Positions 8,421 through 17,048 of a stretch of 64,000 bases of DNA are shown in pieces. Origin of the DNA: G965233625 sp965233625 (GTDB lineage Bacteria; Planctomycetota; Planctomycetia; Pirellulales; Pirellulaceae); the NCBI GenBank assembly GCA_965233625.1, contig OZ247499.1, positions 1,984,001 through 2,048,000 on the forward strand, in the 5' to 3' direction. Under the pieces are notes generated by a model. That model had not been told where the DNA came from. It made no database searches and was given only the letters and a program-made list of their open reading frames with translations. Position 1 is the first letter of the stretch. Every line of letters starts with the position of its first letter. The translations under genes were made by a program, and so were the position numbers.

Positions 8421-9401
8421 ACTGTGTTACGGAACCTTACTGATTACTCCGTGTTTCTTTTCGTGCGTCTGGCCATTTGCGTTATCCAGGCGAACCGGAT
8501 TGAACACTGCCAGATCGCTGGCCGCTGGCTGGCGTATCTGTGCTGCGATATTTTGCGCATCCGACATAGCGTGACGAAAAAGAATTTGCGCATCGCCTAT
8601 CCCAACGCTACGGAGTCGCAGCGGCGCGAAATCGTGCGTGAAATGTGGGAACATCTGTTTCTGATGGCGTGCGAAATTGCACATGTACCACGTAAGATTC
8701 ACGAAACCAACTTCCACCGCTATGTAAAGTTCCACCGCAAGCCAGAGCTGGTCGGGTACATGCTGAACCAGCGGCCGACGGTGCTGGTCACCGGGCACTA
8801 TGGCAACTTTGAAGTCGCAGGCTACGCTGCCGCGCTGCTGGGCTTCAAGCTGCACAGCATTGCACGCGACCTGGACAACAAGTATCTGCACGATTTTGTG
8901 AACGGGTTCCGCAGCCAGAAGGGGCAGGTCATCTTTCCCAAGCAAGGCAGCAGCGGAATGATCCAGAAAGTGATCGACGACAACGGCATATTAGCTGTTG
9001 TCGGAGATCAGCACGCCGGGCCAAAAGGCTGCTGGGTCGATTTTATGGGAGAGTTGGCGTCTAACTACAAATCGCTGGCCGTGCTGGGTCTGGTGGGCGG
9101 CGCCCCGCTGGTGATTACCTACGCGCGGCGGCTGGGCGAACCGATGAAATTTGAGATCGGCGTTAACGGCATCGCCGACCCGCAGTCGCTTGACCCATCT
9201 ATCGCAGGCGTGCGGGAACTTACACAATGGTATAATCTGCGTCTGGAAGAAGTCATCCGCGTTGATCCCGGCCAGTACTGGTGGGTGCATCGTCGCTGGA
9301 AGGGCGAGCCTCCCAAACGCAAACGGCGCGAAAAACGCGTTACCCTACCGACCCCCACCCGCCAGCCGGACGCAGATCATTCCGGCAAAGACGCTGCTTA
9401 G
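8418..9401 (+). CDS. LpxL/HtrB-family lysophospholipid acyltransferase
   Basis: A 327-residue membrane-associated acyltransferase. The N-terminal hydrophobic helix (YSVFLFVRLAICVIQ) is followed by NLRIAYPNATESQRREIVREMWEHLF and the catalytic HX4E motif in VTGHYGNFEVAG. The later FPKQGSSGMI and GDQHAGPKGCWVDFMG motifs also match lipid A lauroyl/myristoyl transferases. It probably transfers an acyl chain from acyl-ACP to a lipid A precursor or ornithine-type lipid at the inner membrane. ATG 8418 matches where the family usually begins, but it is only preceded by CAGGG without normal spacing, so 8325 or 8343 remain possible. It is followed by a Rieske gene after 14 bases. Confidence 0.9.
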   Translation: MTVLRNLTDYSVFLFVRLAICVIQANRIEHCQIAGRWLAYLCCDILRIRHSVTKKNLRIAYPNATESQRREIVREMWEHLFLMACEIAHVPRKIHETNFHRYVKFHRKPELVGYMLNQRPTVLVTGHYGNFEVAGYAAALLGFKLHSIARDLDNKYLHDFVNGFRSQKGQVIFPKQGSSGMIQKVIDDNGILAVVGDQHAGPKGCWVDFMGELASNYKSLAVLGLVGGAPLVITYARRLGEPMKFEIGVNGIADPQSLDPSIAGVRELTQWYNLRLEEVIRVDPGQYWWVHRRWKGEPPKRKRREKRVTLPTPTRQPDADHSGKDAA

Positions 9402-9415
9402 GAGCCCCTTGCCGC

Positions 9416-9742
9416 ATGCCCGGAAGCACCTGGATACGCATCGCCGATGTCGCTGGTTGCCCGCCGGGTAGCGTCGGAGAGTATGTCGCGGGCGGTCGTC
9501 TAGTAGCGTTGTTTCATACCGATGAAGGCTTTTACGCGCTGGATGGCATCTGTCCGCATCAGGGCGGGCCGTTGGGACAGGGTGAATTGAAAGGCTGCGT
9601 CGCGGTGTGCCCGTGGCACGGCTGGCACTTCAATGTGCAGACAGGCGTGCATGAATCGGTAGATACGATTCAGCAGCCGGTGATACCTGTGAAGCAGGAA
9701 GATGGCGGCGTGTTTGTCTGTATTGAAGACGGAGAAACATAA
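9416..9742 (+). CDS. Rieske [2Fe-2S] ferredoxin-like protein
   Basis: A 108-residue single-domain Rieske protein. Cluster ligands are in CPHQGGPLGQG (C-x-H) and CPWHGWHF (C-x2-H), with 16 residues between the boxes, as in nitrite-reductase small subunit/dioxygenase ferredoxins. It carries electrons to an unidentified oxygenase or reductase in the cytoplasm. ATG 9416 is preceded by AGGAG at 9401-9405, overlapping the stop region of the acyltransferase, so the frame open from 9281 is not used. It lies between the acyltransferase and the GNAT gene in an operon-like array, with a 3-base gap to the latter. No partner oxygenase is visible nearby. Confidence 0.93.
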   Translation: MPGSTWIRIADVAGCPPGSVGEYVAGGRLVALFHTDEGFYALDGICPHQGGPLGQGELKGCVAVCPWHGWHFNVQTGVHESVDTIQQPVIPVKQEDGGVFVCIEDGET

Positions 9743-9745
9743 AGC

Positions 9746-10702
9746 TTGATACGTCTTCGCCCGTTTCTTAACACCGATCCTCCGGCTATTGCCGAAGTGT
9801 GGCGCAGTCAGCCGCCGATGCGCGGGATGATGCAGCCGATGTCGCTGGAACTGCTCGACCGGCTGGTGCTGTCGAAGACTTACTTCGACCGGCAAGGTCT
9901 GATTGTGGCTGAAGACGGAGATCAGGTCGTAGGCTTCGCACACGCGGGCCCCGTCTCGGACTGTGATTGCCGGAACACCGACTTCAGTTGCGGCGTGACC
10001 TGTATGGTGCTGACAACACCGCAGTGCGATGAAGCCGTGCGAGCCTCACTGCTTCAAGCATGTGAAGAATATCTTACGGCGCGCGGCGCTACGCTGCTAA
10101 AAGGCGGCCCTGCGTTTCCGGCGGACCCGTTTTATCTGGGCCTTTATGGCGGCGCCAATCTGTGCGGCATTCTCAAGAGCGACGCTGCAGCGACGGCGTT
10201 ATTTGAATCGGCCGGGTACAAGCCAGCGCGGACCTGGAGCGTGATGCAGCGTGATCTGAGCGGCTTCCGCCCGGTGATTGATCGCAAGCAGATGCAGATC
10301 CGGCGGAAGTTCACCATCGGCGCCAATTTAGATCCGTGTGCTGCGCACTGGTGGGATGCGTGCACCTGGGGCTTGATGCAACAGACAGAATTCACGCTGG
10401 CGCCACGCAGCGGCGGCGAACCGGCGGGCGTGGCGATGCTGTGGGATATGGAGCCGCTGGCAAGCAGTTGGGGCGTGCATGCGATGGGCGTATCTTCCAT
10501 CGAAGTCGCCGCCAACCTGCGCCGTCAGGGCGCCGCCACGTTTCTACTGGGCGAAGTGCTCCGCCAGATGCAGTCGCATGGTGTGACGCTGGTTGAGACG
10601 CACGTAGATGTAACCAACCAGCCCGCCCTGGGACTGTTCACCAAACTTGGCTTTGCCGAAGTCGACCAGGGCGTGCAATATCAGAAACCGGCTGCGACGT
10701 AG
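9746..10702 (+). CDS. Tandem GNAT-family N-acetyltransferase
   Basis: A 318-residue protein with two GNAT halves. The first (1-160) shows MIRLRPFLNTDPPAIAEVW and a VAEDGDQVVGFAHAGP strand; the second (about 190-318) shows SIEVAANLRRQGAATFLLGEVLRQM, the acetyl-CoA pyrophosphate loop (RRQGAA), and NQPALGLFTKLGF. Such double-GNAT proteins act on small amines or peptides; the substrate here is unknown. The start codon is TTG 9746, three bases after the Rieske stop, with GGAG about 12 bases upstream inside the Rieske gene. This suggests translational coupling. No signal peptide is present. Confidence 0.88.
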   Translation: MIRLRPFLNTDPPAIAEVWRSQPPMRGMMQPMSLELLDRLVLSKTYFDRQGLIVAEDGDQVVGFAHAGPVSDCDCRNTDFSCGVTCMVLTTPQCDEAVRASLLQACEEYLTARGATLLKGGPAFPADPFYLGLYGGANLCGILKSDAAATALFESAGYKPARTWSVMQRDLSGFRPVIDRKQMQIRRKFTIGANLDPCAAHWWDACTWGLMQQTEFTLAPRSGGEPAGVAMLWDMEPLASSWGVHAMGVSSIEVAANLRRQGAATFLLGEVLRQMQSHGVTLVETHVDVTNQPALGLFTKLGFAEVDQGVQYQKPAAT

Positions 10703-10725
10703 CGATTGAAAACCGCGACGTCACC

Positions 10726-10858
10726 AACCCGAAGCGCGAGCGAGGGGCATTTGATGTGGAGGCGAAAACGCAGGTTTTGGGCCGTACTTCGCTTCAAAGG
10801 TGAACTTCAACCGGCGGTGCGCTACCAATTCCGGCGCCCCTCGCTCGCGCTTCGGGTT
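10726..10858. repeat. 23-bp perfect inverted repeat between convergent genes
   Basis: AACCCGAAGCGCGAGCGAGGGGC (arm 10726-10748, quoted here by its first and last bases only as AACCCGAAGC...GAGGGGC) is an exact inverted match to 10836-10858. The arms are separated by 87 bases, and pairing extends four bases further outward with one mismatch. It lies in the 219-base gap between the convergent GNAT and FAD oxidoreductase genes. It could form a long hairpin acting as a bidirectional terminator, or be a small non-autonomous mobile or dispersed intergenic element. No target-site duplication or ORF is seen inside. Confidence 0.9.
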
Positions 10859-10921
10859 AGTGTTCCGTCCTTTGGATGAAGCGTTAAAGCAATGTCACCG
10901 TATACCCTTGGATACCAATAG

Positions 10922-12982
10922 TTACGGGGTAGGAATCGCTTGAACCGCGTCCACGATCACATAGCCGTCAGCCTCTTTGTTTGAAATCTCAATCGCGGCG
11001 GCGCCGGGAGCGAGTTCAAACTTGCCTAGCGAAAGCAGTTGTTTGCCGGGCGCCTTCCGCTGATTGATCAACAGCGTCTTGCTGCCGCCTGCGTGCGTGA
11101 CCGTTACCGCCGCGTTGGTTGCGCGGTTGGGATTTGGCGGGTAGTTGATCCGTAGTTCGTAATTGCCCTTTTCTTTGATCTTGAATTCAAAGCGGGCCAG
11201 CTTTTCGCCTTGCGCCTCGTTGTTGTCGTGCAGGTAACTGGAGCCAACGAAGCCGCCGGTCGAGGCGCTGGTTAACCAGGCGCCGGTCAGTTTGGCGTCT
11301 GCATCATCCAGCACGAGCCCTTTCAGCTTTTTCGGGTCGATGCCCTGTTGCCGCCGCGGGCCGTCGTAGGAAAGCACCTGGCCGTCTTCAATTAGTCGCT
11401 TCTTCAGCGTTTCGTATTCGATCTGCTGAACCGAAGTGCTGTTTTCGATGGCGAGGCTGGCAGCCGTCGCAGCAGTCTGGCCCAGAATCATGAACACTGG
11501 CTCCATACGGATCGAACCGAACGCAATGTGCGAGGACGAGACACACACGGGCGACAGAAGGTTGCTGCACTCTTTCTCACGTGGCGTCAGAGCACGATAC
11601 GAGATCTGGTAGGGGCCGCCGGGGCCGACCTGAATGTCGCCTTCGTTGCGGACGTAACCCTCTTTCGTCACATACCGCTGGGTATTGTGCGAATCCATAT
11701 TGTACGAACCCATGCCGGCGGGTTCGTCGCACGGGCGGACGCCACGGCAGTCTAATTCTGTGTGCACGTGATCGCTGACCATCCGTCGCGCTTCGCGGAT
11801 GTACGCCGTATGGGGCCAGTTGTTGCTCTCCGTAAATTCATCTTTCGCCAGACCCCAGCGGCTTGCTTCTGCCCGGATTTTCTCCGGCACGCGTGGATGG
11901 TAGGCCAGCGTCCACAGCAGGCCGCGGATGTATGTTTCGTGCCGTTTGAGAATTTCCGCACGCTCTTTGTAAGAGGCTTCCGGATAGTCGTAATTCATCC
12001 CGATGAAGTCGGTGGACACGGCGTGCTTATTGTTCAGATCGGTTTTGCGGTTCGGCATCATGTCGATCTTCAACGGCAGACGCATGTCACCGGCTTCAAA
12101 GTTCCGCAGCAGCAGTTCGTATTGCTGCGGATCATAACCAGCGGGCTTGGTGAACTTTACCTGGTTCGACGCCGCGTCTGTCATGCACACACGATAGTTG
12201 TACGCTTGCAGGCGTTTGTCAGCGGCGCCATCTTCACCAGGCATCTTGTTCACACCCGGCAGTAGACCGCTTTCTGGTTTTCCCGGCGTAATGTACGGGT
12301 CAACGTTTTTGATGAACTGATGGCTTACGGCGCGGCGTTTCTGAACGCCGTTGAGAGTTTCGCCATAGGTTGAGTTGGCTTCCCGCCCGACGGTGTACGA
12401 TACGCCCGCGGCTGCTAGCAGATCGCCTTCGTAGGTTGCATCAATAAAGATGCTGCCGGCGGCACTGCGTCCGGATTCCATCGTGATCTGCGTGATGCGG
12501 GCGCCTGTTTTCTGAACGCCTGTTTTGCGGTTAAGGCGTTCGCCGTACCAGACGGTGATCTTGTGTTCTGCGACCATGCGGTCAATCACGCGTTGTGCGA
12601 CCTTGGGTTCGAAAGCCCACATCGTTGTGGCTTGTGGTGAGTAACGGCCAAACTTGCTGCTGGGTTGCTGCACCCAGGCGGATTCTTTGGAGTATTCCTG
12701 ATGGATCGCCGCGTAGAACTCGTGGGCGATGCCGCCGATGACCGCCTTATTGCCGGAGTCGGTCCAACCGAGGCCGGACGTGGTCAAGCCGCCCAGCTTC
12801 GCGCCGGGTTCAATCAGCAGCACCGACCGGTTCATCCTAGCTGCCTGAACGGCGGCTGCCACGCCGCCCGAGGTGCCGCCGTAGACGACGACGTCGACTT
12901 TGGTCTCTGGCTTTGCAGCCGTTGCTATCTGTGGCAGTGCAAGCAGCGCACAAGCCAGCACTCCGGTAAACACGTTTCGCAC
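10922..12982 (-). CDS. Secreted FAD-dependent oxidoreductase with golvesin-like domain
   Basis: A 686-residue exported protein. A signal peptide (residues 1-22, MRNVFTGVLACALLALPQ) precedes a Rossmann FAD-binding motif VVYGGTSGGVAAAVQAAR and the LIEPGAKLGGLTTSGLG segment typical of FAD_oxidored proteins, often annotated as xanthan-lyase-like in planctomycetes. The last 120 residues form a beta-rich domain ending GYVIVDAVQAI, like golvesin/Xly carbohydrate-binding domains. It probably oxidises or modifies a polysaccharide or hydroxy-compound in the periplasm; the substrate is unknown. The start is GTG 12982 with GGAG 8 bases upstream. The same TGGAGTTGTCCA leader occurs before the DUF1559 gene. 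Confidence 0.9.
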   Translation of the reverse strand: MRNVFTGVLACALLALPQIATAAKPETKVDVVVYGGTSGGVAAAVQAARMNRSVLLIEPGAKLGGLTTSGLGWTDSGNKAVIGGIAHEFYAAIHQEYSKESAWVQQPSSKFGRYSPQATTMWAFEPKVAQRVIDRMVAEHKITVWYGERLNRKTGVQKTGARITQITMESGRSAAGSIFIDATYEGDLLAAAGVSYTVGREANSTYGETLNGVQKRRAVSHQFIKNVDPYITPGKPESGLLPGVNKMPGEDGAADKRLQAYNYRVCMTDAASNQVKFTKPAGYDPQQYELLLRNFEAGDMRLPLKIDMMPNRKTDLNNKHAVSTDFIGMNYDYPEASYKERAEILKRHETYIRGLLWTLAYHPRVPEKIRAEASRWGLAKDEFTESNNWPHTAYIREARRMVSDHVHTELDCRGVRPCDEPAGMGSYNMDSHNTQRYVTKEGYVRNEGDIQVGPGGPYQISYRALTPREKECSNLLSPVCVSSSHIAFGSIRMEPVFMILGQTAATAASLAIENSTSVQQIEYETLKKRLIEDGQVLSYDGPRRQQGIDPKKLKGLVLDDADAKLTGAWLTSASTGGFVGSSYLHDNNEAQGEKLARFEFKIKEKGNYELRINYPPNPNRATNAAVTVTHAGGSKTLLINQRKAPGKQLLSLGKFELAPGAAAIEISNKEADGYVIVDAVQAIPTP

Positions 12983-13228
12983 TTGGACAACTCCATGAGG
13001 TTAGGTTGAAACGCCACATTATACACGCAGGATCCCACCAGCGGTGTTTCTTGACTGTGAAGTTGCCGCAGTCGTTGCCAGCCGGATAACCGTTAAGGTC
13101 ACCGTTGCTAAGCCAGCCGGAAGTTTAGGAGATTCTTGGCAGAGAGGCCGCAAACTGTCTCGATAAGATGAAACAGTTGTCCGGGAATTGACATCATTCC
13201 GGGAAGTACGATCTTTAGCGGTTTAAAC

Positions 13229-15148
13229 ATGTCAAAGCATTTTCCGATATGGATACTGCTATCCGCGCTGCTTTTCAGTGCGGGTTGCCGTTTCCACCAT
13301 TCGCCTGCGGCCTACTGGCCCATGACGCCATATGGCCAGTGCGCCGAACCGCCTGGCGATAATCTGGTCGTGCGCACGGCGTATCTACCGCCTGAGAATC
13401 CCGTGCTAAGCGACCTGGATGTTAACGAGATAACGCCTCGACGCATCTATCCCGAACACCTTGCGCTGACGCCGCAGGAATGCCAGTGCCAGGCCGCAAC
13501 CGCATCCACCACGGCTAAGTTGATCGACGTTGAGTATCAGTTGACCTCCTGCGCAGCGACCGAGGAAAACTCACACGACGAATGCGTGATTCATAAAACA
13601 CGCACGCAACTGGATATTCTCGCCATGCGCGCTGCCCGGGAGCGGAACCAGGCTGCTGGCGAGGCGTTGAAGTTTTTCTATCAGCTTGCATCTGCTCACG
13701 CTGCCCAGGACGGCGTTCTGGAAAGTCTGCGGCTGACCAATCAGTCCATCAGCGATCTCCGTGCACTAAAGATCAGTCAGGTGCCGGTTGAAAAGAGCGA
13801 AGAGGAACTGCTTGCAGAGCGATCAAAGCTGCTGGCGAAACAGGCGGAACTGGATAAGAACATTGCGCAGCTCAGCGGGCTGGTGGTCACTCTCACCGGC
13901 CGTGGCAAGCACGAGCACCCGCCCGTGTGGCCGGTCGTTCCGATGGACTTAAACTATGAACCGGTCGATGTAGAAGCCGCCGTAGCAATGGGTCTGCAAC
14001 AACGCCGCGATCTGGCAATCACGCGTTGCATGTTACGTTCATTGAATTCCAACAGCCTGCCCAACGCGCGGGCGATTCTGAAGGGCGCTGACTTTGGCGT
14101 TGGCAATCCTATCTCGCCATCGCTGAGCGGAATATGCCGCCAGAAAGAAGACTACTCGCTTGAGATCTGTATGCGCCGCCGACAATTGCGGATCGTTCTT
14201 GCAGATCAGACCCGCGCGGCGGCGGAAGAAATCCGTGCGTCGGCACTCGCTTACGAAGCCGCCATGCGCGACGCCGTGCTGCATGGGCAGCGTTACGCTT
14301 TGCTCAAGCAACGCTTGCAGGATGTTCAGCAGCTGCGACAGGCAGGAAAGGCCACGCCGGTTCAGGTCACCACCGCGGAACTGCAGCTGGTTGAATCTCG
14401 CGGCCAGTTCGCCGTAAAAATTCTTGAAGCACACGCAGGTGAAGCAAGATTACGGCAAGCGATGGAAATGCTCGCCGATGAATGCGGCCACGCACCACGG
14501 CTACTCGGCGCCTGCTGGCAATGCAGCCCGTGTGCAGACAAAACGGAATCCCGGCGGGGATTGCTGCGACGGTCATCTGCGGGCGATCTGTCGCAGGTTG
14601 AAGGTGAAGAAACGACGCGTGTGGTTGGTTCCGGGGTCGCGCCGATCCAACATCCACCAGAGACGGTGATGGCGGAGCCACTTCTGCTTGTAGAGCAAGA
14701 GGTTGAAGTCACGACCGCGCCTGCCTTGCCGTCGCTGGCGGATTACATACCGGTCGCCCCGGCCGCATTTGGCAATCCCGTGGGACAAGGTCTGTTCGAT
14801 GCCCCTTGGCTGCACCGCAATGCCAAGGAGGAAGTAGCGACGAAGAGCGAATCCAACGTGAACCCCGTCGCCACGCGGTCTCCAGGACTTGTTGCTCTGC
14901 CAGCACCTGGCACCCGTCGCCACGCCGGTCAAACGCTTGAAACAGGTCCTCGCTTGCATCCAGATGTAAACGGAGCCGGTTACTTCGCACCCCGCGACTT
15001 CCAGGCTCGTGGGACGAACGGAGCGGCGCCGGCAAGCCGTCAAACTACCCTTCCGCGGACAACGCAGCCGGTTTCAGAAGAAGCATCGCCGCAGCAGAAT
15101 ACTGCCCGCAGCTTTACACCGGGCCGCATTCCACGTCTGAGGCGATAG
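13229..15148 (+). CDS. TolC-like outer-membrane lipoprotein with long C-terminal tail
   Basis: A 639-residue protein with a lipobox (LLFSAGC, Cys20). The middle region (about 90-420) contains two long coiled-coil helical segments with TolC-type periodicity, for example KSEEELLAERSKLLAKQAELDKNI and RLQDVQQLRQAGKATPVQVTTAELQLVE, the latter being a recognisable OEP-family segment. The final 200 residues are Pro/Arg-rich, low complexity, and unlike TolC. No efflux pump genes are adjacent, so this is an orphan. It might be a structural envelope protein rather than an exporter. The ATG at 13229 has no strong ribosome binding site. It faces the FAD gene divergently and converges with the GGDEF gene. 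Confidence 0.75.
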   Translation: MSKHFPIWILLSALLFSAGCRFHHSPAAYWPMTPYGQCAEPPGDNLVVRTAYLPPENPVLSDLDVNEITPRRIYPEHLALTPQECQCQAATASTTAKLIDVEYQLTSCAATEENSHDECVIHKTRTQLDILAMRAARERNQAAGEALKFFYQLASAHAAQDGVLESLRLTNQSISDLRALKISQVPVEKSEEELLAERSKLLAKQAELDKNIAQLSGLVVTLTGRGKHEHPPVWPVVPMDLNYEPVDVEAAVAMGLQQRRDLAITRCMLRSLNSNSLPNARAILKGADFGVGNPISPSLSGICRQKEDYSLEICMRRRQLRIVLADQTRAAAEEIRASALAYEAAMRDAVLHGQRYALLKQRLQDVQQLRQAGKATPVQVTTAELQLVESRGQFAVKILEAHAGEARLRQAMEMLADECGHAPRLLGACWQCSPCADKTESRRGLLRRSSAGDLSQVEGEETTRVVGSGVAPIQHPPETVMAEPLLLVEQEVEVTTAPALPSLADYIPVAPAAFGNPVGQGLFDAPWLHRNAKEEVATKSESNVNPVATRSPGLVALPAPGTRRHAGQTLETGPRLHPDVNGAGYFAPRDFQARGTNGAAPASRQTTLPRTTQPVSEEASPQQNTARSFTPGRIPRLRR

Positions 15149-15172
15149 ATCACTGCTACGAATGTAGCTAGT

Positions 15173-15204
15173 AAAAAAGCCGCGACCGTTGCTGGTCGCG
15201 GCTT
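15173..15204 (-). terminator. Rho-independent terminator for GGDEF gene
   Basis: An 11-bp perfect stem (AAGCCGCGACC at 15177-15187 with GGTCGCGGCTT at 15194-15204) has a GTTGCT loop. Read on the minus strand it is followed by six T (complement of 15173-15178). It lies 28 bases beyond the GGDEF stop at 15232. The plus-strand tail is weak, so it mainly terminates the minus-strand transcript, although it also lies 25 bases after the TolC-like stop. Confidence 0.88.
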
Positions 15205-15231
15205 GGTTGGTATTGCAGTTCTATCCGTCCG

Positions 15232-16710
15232 TTACGCGGGCGTTGAAGCACAGACGCTGACGGCGTTACCGCCCGCTTTCCGCGATTCTTCGACGGCCTG
15301 TTCCGCACGGGCGATGATGCTTTCTGCGTCATCAATCGACTCAGCCGTGGCCCCGCCGATGCTTACCGTGAACTGCAGGTCCTGGCCGCCCAGCGGCAAT
15401 TTGCAGCGTTGAATTGCATGCCGCAGACGTTCGCCAACATTGGCCGCACGCTCTTCACTAGCGCCGGGAAGAATGACGCTGAACTGGTTATGAGTGAAAC
15501 GGGCAACCATATCCATGTCACGCATGGCGGCTTTCAGGAACTGGGTCGTGGTGCGGAGCAGCACTTTACTAACTGCTTCGCCTTCGCGTTTCAGTAGCCC
15601 GGCGTAATCGTCTACTTCCAGTAGAAGCACGGCAAGTTGTTCACCCGTCCGCTTGCACTCCGCCAGACGCTGTCCTGTAACCTGGAGGAAGGCGTCGCGG
15701 CCAGGCAGTCCGGTGATAGGATCGCTTCCGGTCGGCTTGTCGTCGTATTCGTCGTAATAGTCTTCCTCTGCTTCGACCGGGGCGACCTCTACGGGCTGGC
15801 TGAACGGGAAGCTTTCTTTGCCATCGTGCCAGTGCCCGCAATCGCGACCCGCCTCTTTAGACTTATAAAGCGCCATGTCGGCACGTTTAACAACGGACCG
15901 CGTGGTCTCGTTAAGCGAGAACTCCGCAAGGCCTGCGCTGGCGGTGACCTGAAGATCTTTGCCCTCGAACTTGACCAGCTCGGCGCCGATCGCGGCGCGG
16001 GCTTTTTCGCTCATTTCGCGGGCCCGCTCCACCGGGCGGCCCGGGAAGATAATGGCAAACTCTTCACCGCCGTACCGGCAGACAACTTCGCGTTTGGTGA
16101 CGGCGCCTTCGAGCGCTCTGCCAACGGCCCGTAGCACTTCATCGCCTGCCTGGTGACCGTGGGTATCGTTGAACTTCTTGAAATGATCGACGTCGAGGAT
16201 CATAACGGAGGATGTAACGTCCATTTCCCGCTGAAGCTTCTCGCAACGTGCGGTCTCGTCATCGAATCCGCGGCGGTTCCGCAGTTTCGTTAATGCGTCG
16301 GTGATGGCTTCGCGTTCCCGCGACACAATCTGAGCTTCCTGTTCCATCAGACGGGTTTCAGCGGACTCAAGATCCTGCTTCATTTTGGTGTTTGCCTGCA
16401 CCAGTGAATTGATGGCCGCAACAACATCTTCTGAAGAGACGTCTTCATCGGACGTCAGGCGGTTATTAATCTCCAGCATGCGGTCGTTATGCTCATCCAC
16501 GTTCGCGGACATGCTTACCACAACCTGTCGCAGCCGGTCCATCACATCCTGTGCAACCTCGCGATTGTTTTCATTCTTCTCGCCGGTGGCTTCGGAAGTC
16601 GCCTCCGTCGTGTCTGGCGCGGCGGACAAACCTCGCAACCACCAGCCAATACCTGTCCCCATGCAAATCATGGACAGACCCGTTACAACCGTTATCAATA
16701 ACCAGGGCAT
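15232..16710 (-). CDS. Tandem GGDEF protein, one active and one degenerate domain
   Basis: A 492-residue membrane protein. An N-terminal helix (residues 2-27) is followed by a coiled coil (45-135), a canonical GGDEF domain (about 138-295; DVDHFKKFND, RYGGEEF with GGEEF at 214-218) and a second diverged domain (328-490) where the signature is THNQF (406-410). The first domain should make cyclic di-GMP from two GTP but lacks the RxxD inhibitory site (TKRE instead). The second has lost the active site but has RDMD at 397-400, exactly five residues before the signature, as in an I-site. ATG 16710 has GAGGAA 10 bases upstream; the open frame to 16791 is not needed. Confidence 0.93.
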   Translation of the reverse strand: MPWLLITVVTGLSMICMGTGIGWWLRGLSAAPDTTEATSEATGEKNENNREVAQDVMDRLRQVVVSMSANVDEHNDRMLEINNRLTSDEDVSSEDVVAAINSLVQANTKMKQDLESAETRLMEQEAQIVSREREAITDALTKLRNRRGFDDETARCEKLQREMDVTSSVMILDVDHFKKFNDTHGHQAGDEVLRAVGRALEGAVTKREVVCRYGGEEFAIIFPGRPVERAREMSEKARAAIGAELVKFEGKDLQVTASAGLAEFSLNETTRSVVKRADMALYKSKEAGRDCGHWHDGKESFPFSQPVEVAPVEAEEDYYDEYDDKPTGSDPITGLPGRDAFLQVTGQRLAECKRTGEQLAVLLLEVDDYAGLLKREGEAVSKVLLRTTTQFLKAAMRDMDMVARFTHNQFSVILPGASEERAANVGERLRHAIQRCKLPLGGQDLQFTVSIGGATAESIDDAESIIARAEQAVEESRKAGGNAVSVCASTPA

Positions 16711-17048
16711 GGTCTTGTCATTCCTCGTACACTTTGTTCCAGGGAGTCTCTCTAGAGGCAAAAGCCGGGCAGTGGCTGACGCTGCATCCAACGGTGGGCT
16801 AGCCGTGAGGTACGCATCGTTGCCTAGTTAGAATCTAGGTTGCTGGATTACCTAAGGTGATTTAAGCCACCCAATTGATGGATTTATCGTCGGCTTCTGC
16901 CACAGAAACCCTCGCATTTACGGCATTCCGCACATCCCGGAGAAACAGAATCAGCGTCCAGCGCTAACTTAACAACACGCAGCCGACGCAAACGCCCTGG
17001 CTCGTTTGAATTTTCACAACAAAAACACGAAGTGTTCAGAAGGACCTG
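16711..17048. other. Intergenic region upstream of GGDEF gene
   Basis: About 340 bases between the GGDEF start and the stop of the NAD synthetase gene, both minus-strand. It should hold the GGDEF promoter. It has no convincing ORF, no repeat and no U-tract hairpin that I can defend. It is somewhat more AT-rich than the flanking genes. Confidence 0.5.

Noticed and set aside
12600..12625. GGGTTCGAAAGCCCA resembling a tRNA T-arm
   Set aside because: It lies inside the FAD oxidoreductase gene, and no acceptor, D or anticodon stems can be drawn around it.
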